Origin: Drosophila persimilis
Taxonomy: Eukaryota; Arthropoda; Insecta; Diptera; Drosophilidae
DNA length: 64,000 nt
Assembly (NCBI RefSeq): GCF_003286085.1
Contig: NW_020825312.1
Location: forward strand, 620,001-684,000
Direction of reading: 5' to 3'
Below the pieces are notes generated by a model, which ran no database searches, was not told the origin of the DNA, and saw only the letters and a list, made by a program, of their open reading frames with translations. This document shows, in pieces, positions 60,178 to 64,000 of the stretch (position 1 is the stretch's first letter; each line of letters opens with the position of its first letter). The position numbers were made by a program, and so were the translations under genes.

Positions 60178-60205
60178 TTATTGTTGTTGTTGTTGTTGTT
60201 GTTGT
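60178..60205 (+). repeat. (GTT)n microsatellite in Sox21b intron
   Basis: An uninterrupted run of about nine GTT triplets. Confidence 0.9.
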
Positions 60206-62599
60206 GTGTAACACAAACCACAAAAATCTCGGCTATCTGGTGGCAACATTTTGCCCTCGAAATGGATATAATCTGAAGACAAAGGATGAGGCAATACAAA
60301 ACGAAATTAAAATGCGGCACACGACCTGCCAATCTCTCGCACCCACTCACCATGGAATGGTCTCTCTCGCTCCATCTTCCTGCCTCTCTTTCTCTTTATC
60401 TGTATGTGTATCTGTATCTGTATGTCTATGTGTATGTGTCGACCTCTTATGCAAGTTAAACTAATCAACGTAATACTGTACTGTACAATGACAATGACAA
60501 ACCAAAAAAAAACTCCCGCCTTAACTCCGGTACTCAGCGCAACTGTCAAAAGTGACAAGCGGCTGTCAAACAATGGAGCAGGAAGAGCGGCAGCACACAC
60601 CAGCCACGAGGAGGAAGCTGTTGATTATGGCTGGAAGAAGGGGTTCGGCTTGTGCTTGGGCTTGTGTTTGGGATTTGGATTCCCGCAAGTTGAGTATGCC
60701 ACCCACCCGCTTAGGTTTGCCAAATCACGGCCCTGGCCTCTTGAGGGCTTTGTCTCGCCCCGCTTAACTAGTTGCAAAGTTAAGTAGTTTATTCTTCGGA
60801 TCGGGAGAGAGGGGGGAGAGCTAATCCCGGGCTGGTCTTATCGTGTCTTGGGTCTTGGGTCTTTGGGCGTGCATTTTTCGGGCAGTAAATTCAATTTCAA
60901 TCCGACACGTGGCAAGTGACAGGCAGGCGAGTTCTTTAGCATAACAATGCCTGTGCCTAGACTACCTTTTTCGATCAGCTCATGCATATTATATGAGAAT
61001 CGAATCGAATCTGGACTGGTCTGGTCGGGTCGGGTCGGGGCTGGTCTGGAAGGGAATGAAGGGGAAGGAAACACTAATCAGTTCTGTGGGTGCTGTCATA
61101 ACAGCGATAGCAATAATCAAACTCATCCTCATCGTCATCGACCTCATCTTGGATCATTTTTCTGCAAAAATTTGTATAATAAAACTCCACGCCGGGTGCC
61201 CGTCTCTCTTCTCAATTCCCCACTGAAGCACTTGTTAAATGACTTTTTCTTGCATTTTTATTTAACCATTGTTCGGGCCAAAACAAAAGCAAATTAAATG
61301 CGACTCACTTGCCATTCAGTTGAGCGAACCAAAGAGCAACAGCGGCAGAAAATTCGCTGCACTTGAAGGACTCAAACAAAAGGGGTTGGCTCTGGCTCCT
61401 TTCAGCCAAATAGCTTTTTCGACTTGGGGCCGGGCCCGCTCCGATTCCCCTTATCTAAGGGTTCACGTAAACATATCGATGAGAAAAAGAAAACTTAAAT
61501 ACAATTTAGGAAGCAAACTTGAGTTTCGAATTATTTTCGATTTTTCTTGTGTTCGGCTGAAAGCTTTGTTGGCTCTTCACATTTTCCTTTTTATTCTGCT
61601 TTTTTGGCAAGTCCATTATGCGAATTGACAGTTCCCTCTCCCTCTCTCCCTCTTGCTCTTCCTCTCGTTCTCCCTCTTCTTCACTGTGTAATATTTGCTG
61701 TCAGTTGCAGTCTTTGTTAAGTTTGTTTAGAGAGAAAGAGAGAGGACTAATGGGAGGGGTGCTGCCAAAATTCTTTTGTGGCAAAGGTGGAAAAGTGGGA
61801 CGGAGTGGGACTGGGACAGAACTGGATTGGCATCAACAAGGTTTGACAACAAAAAAGTATCCCAAATTTTAAAGATTGTTTTTTATGCGTTACACAGTTC
61901 TCCAACGAGCACATATGTACATACATACATAAATGTAGGTACATACTCGTATATTCGAAAGCTCTCAAATATTTCCAGAAATATTGATAGCTTCCCAATG
62001 AACGAATAAACCATACAAAATCTTGAACGTAGACACATATTGGATGAATAGATACATTTCTAACTGTAATGTTTGGAATGGAAATACTTCTTTCACAAAA
62101 GTAAAATTTTTGTAGCGCTCAAAAAAAAAACATCCTTTCTTCCTTTACCACCTTTCTCTGGTCTCTCCATTCACCTGCTTTCACTCAACTTGGCACTTCT
62201 TCTATGCCATTAATAATGTCGAGGAGAATTTTCAAAACTTTCATTACACCACAAAACCGAAACAACAATTTATTAAATCAGCAAAATAATGGGAATATAA
62301 AAAAAGAAAGCAAAGGCAAACATTTGCCACATTTACACAAAATGTCAGAGTTTTTAGCACTTGAGAAAAGTTGAGCCAGCATTCAATTAAATGAATAATT
62401 CAGCGGCAACAAAAGCAACAAAAAATTGTGCTCATTATGAGAAAAATTGCCAAACAGAAAAAGGCACAAAAGTGGGCGGAAAAGGAGGAAGTGGAAAAAA
62501 CTGTGGCATAGACAAAGGCGCCACAAAAAATGGCGGCGCGAAAGCTACTTTTTCACCACACACACATACACAGGGCAGAAAGGGACAGAGATAACGAGT

Positions 62600-62680
62600 G
62601 TGTGTGTGTGTGTGTTTGTGTATGGGAGAGACAGGGTGTGCGTGTGATAGAGAAAGAGAGACAGAGAGAGAGAGAGAGCG
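62600..62680 (+). repeat. (GT)n and (GA)n microsatellites in Sox21b intron
   Basis: A GT dinucleotide run (62600-62619) and a GA run (62661-62680) lie 40 bases apart. The GA run could bind GAGA factor. Confidence 0.85.
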
Positions 62681-64000
62681 AGAAGGACTGGCAACTGTGG
62701 AGAGGCCTCTTCAGGCTCGGCCTCCGACGCCGTTACCGTCACCGCCACCGTTTGCCGCCGGCGATGCCATTTATTTTATTATACAAAACAGAAACAAAAA
62801 CAGAGCCCAACAAAAGATGCAACAAAAACGGGGCAGAATGCGAAAAAAAACACTGTGAATGAGATGGAAAAAACTTCAACAACGAAGTGAATGTTATAGA
62901 AAACAATTCTGTGTTGCGCCCGGGCTTAATTGAAATTGTAACTGTCATTAATTACTGTCTGGAAATTTGAATTACCAACAAAAGCAAGAACAGCGGCAGC
63001 AGCAGCAACAGCAACAAAAGGCGACAACAGCAATAACAACAATCAGATCTTTTCGGAAAATCTACCTTAAATATAGATTTGGAAGGTATAACTCCAGAGT
63101 TATTTCTTTTTTCTTTAAAATAAGGGACACATCGGATATAGTCGAATCCCACCGTAGACTCCAAGGGAAATATTGAAATATTTGTTAGAAAACCTTGAAA
63201 AACTGATAACTGATCTGGTATAAATTTAATAAAAATAAAATGGCATATGTAGAATCGATCGATTTCCCAGGGTATCAAAAGCTTGTTCCTCCTTTCCTTT
63301 TCATTGACGAACTGTTTTTTGTTTTTGTTTTCATTTTCTTTGCTTTTTTTATTTCAACAATAATTGAAAAACCTGTCGAATCAGCAATCTTCTTTATTTT
63401 TAATCAAAGCTGCTGCTCCTTCATTCGTTGCGTGGCGTTGCTGTTCCTGCGGGAATATTAAATAATGCCAGACAAAGCAAAAGGAGAGCTAGATGAATGA
63501 ACAGTTAGACTGACTGAACGACTGAATGAATGAATGAATGAATGACTGACTGAACGAAACGGAACGGAACAATGGCATACTCGTGGAAGAAGAAGAGACT
63601 TGGCTTGGGACGCACAAAAGGTTGAACTCAAGCCTTTTTGCCCCCTCCGCTGGTCCATCGAGAACCTTTTGTTGCACAATAAAATGCAAACAATTGATTA
63701 GTTTGCAATTGGAAAAGCTTTCGAAGAAAAGAAAAGAGGTCTCTGGGGGGGTGGGTGAGTGGGCGAGTGGGCGTGAAGGTTACGCCGCTGCCTTTGCAAT
63801 TGACAGGTGTGTGGCTGTGTGTGGATTTGTGTCTGTGGGGCTGTATGCAAACGGTACACTCTTAATTACAGTACGCTCAATCAAGAGCAAGAACAAGCGG
63901 AAAAAAGGGGCAATTTTTTTCAATGGGACCAGTCATGACCAGAATCAATATGCGCCGAAGGGTTAGTCAATTTGGTCCGTTTACCTAGAATATATAAATG

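Larger units (their letters stand above)
59904..64000 (+). other. Sox21b intron, incomplete
   Basis: It begins with a consensus GTAAGT. No exon completing the HMG box is found. Repeats are a GTT run (about 60178-60205), TGTATC/TGTATG units (60397-60440), GGGTC units (61021-61040), a CT-rich tract (61630-61682), a GT run (62600-62619), a GA run (62661-62680), CAG/CAA triplets (62991-63015) and GAAT tetranucleotides (63522-63543). Open frames here are repeat-driven. Confidence 0.75.

Noticed and set aside
1-64000. Transposable elements, tRNA genes, CRISPR or bacterial-type systems
   Set aside because: I found no terminal repeats with target duplications, no transposase or reverse transcriptase motifs, no tRNA box A/B pairs and no spaced direct repeats. 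A repeat-library search could still show old fragments.

Overview
This is Drosophila-type genomic DNA holding one complete and one partial Sox gene separated by about 47-55 kb of apparently non-coding sequence. The first is a single-exon SoxB gene at 2947-4134. Its 395-residue product agrees throughout its length with what I remember of Drosophila Dichaete (fish-hook). The second starts at 58936 on the same strand. It is a spliced SoxB2-type gene, best called Sox21b, and it runs off the right edge after the first half of its HMG box. Dichaete, Sox21a and Sox21b form a known cluster in flies (70D on 3L in D. melanogaster). The Dichaete protein differs in many low-complexity residues from the melanogaster protein I recall. 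Together with the many short hexameric repeats, this suggests another Drosophila species; an obscura-group fly is plausible but unproven.

Layout. 1-2400 is upstream DNA that ends in a GAGA-rich block. 2460-2946 holds the Dichaete core promoter and leader, with two Zelda/TAGteam heptamers. 2947-4134 is the intronless coding region, and about 4135-4735 is the 3' UTR with a poly(A) signal. About 4.8-51 kb is a gene desert in which I see no supported gene. It contains simple repeats, degenerate G-rich hexamer tracts able to form G-quadruplexes, AT-rich stretches, clusters of CGATA (BEAF-32/DREF-type) motifs and many octamer (ATGCAAAT) sites. At about 51.15-52.62 kb a second GAGA-rich, promoter-like segment ends in a consensus splice donor. 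It could be the promoter and non-coding first exon of Sox21b. From 58840 come a spliced leader, a 231-codon His/Ser/Gln-rich coding exon, a 112-bp G-rich intron and a 164-bp exon with HMG-box residues 1-37. From 59904 to the window end is intron sequence of at least 4.1 kb.

How it works together. Both genes encode SRY-like HMG transcription factors of group B, which bind ATTGT-type sites and act in segmentation, CNS and epidermal development. Work in D. melanogaster places much of the Dichaete control DNA downstream of that gene, so the long interval here is best read as shared or partitioned enhancer territory. I found no tRNA, rRNA, CRISPR, recognisable transposon or third protein-coding gene. 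The interesting material is regulatory, and the claims about it are motif-level hypotheses from hand reading.
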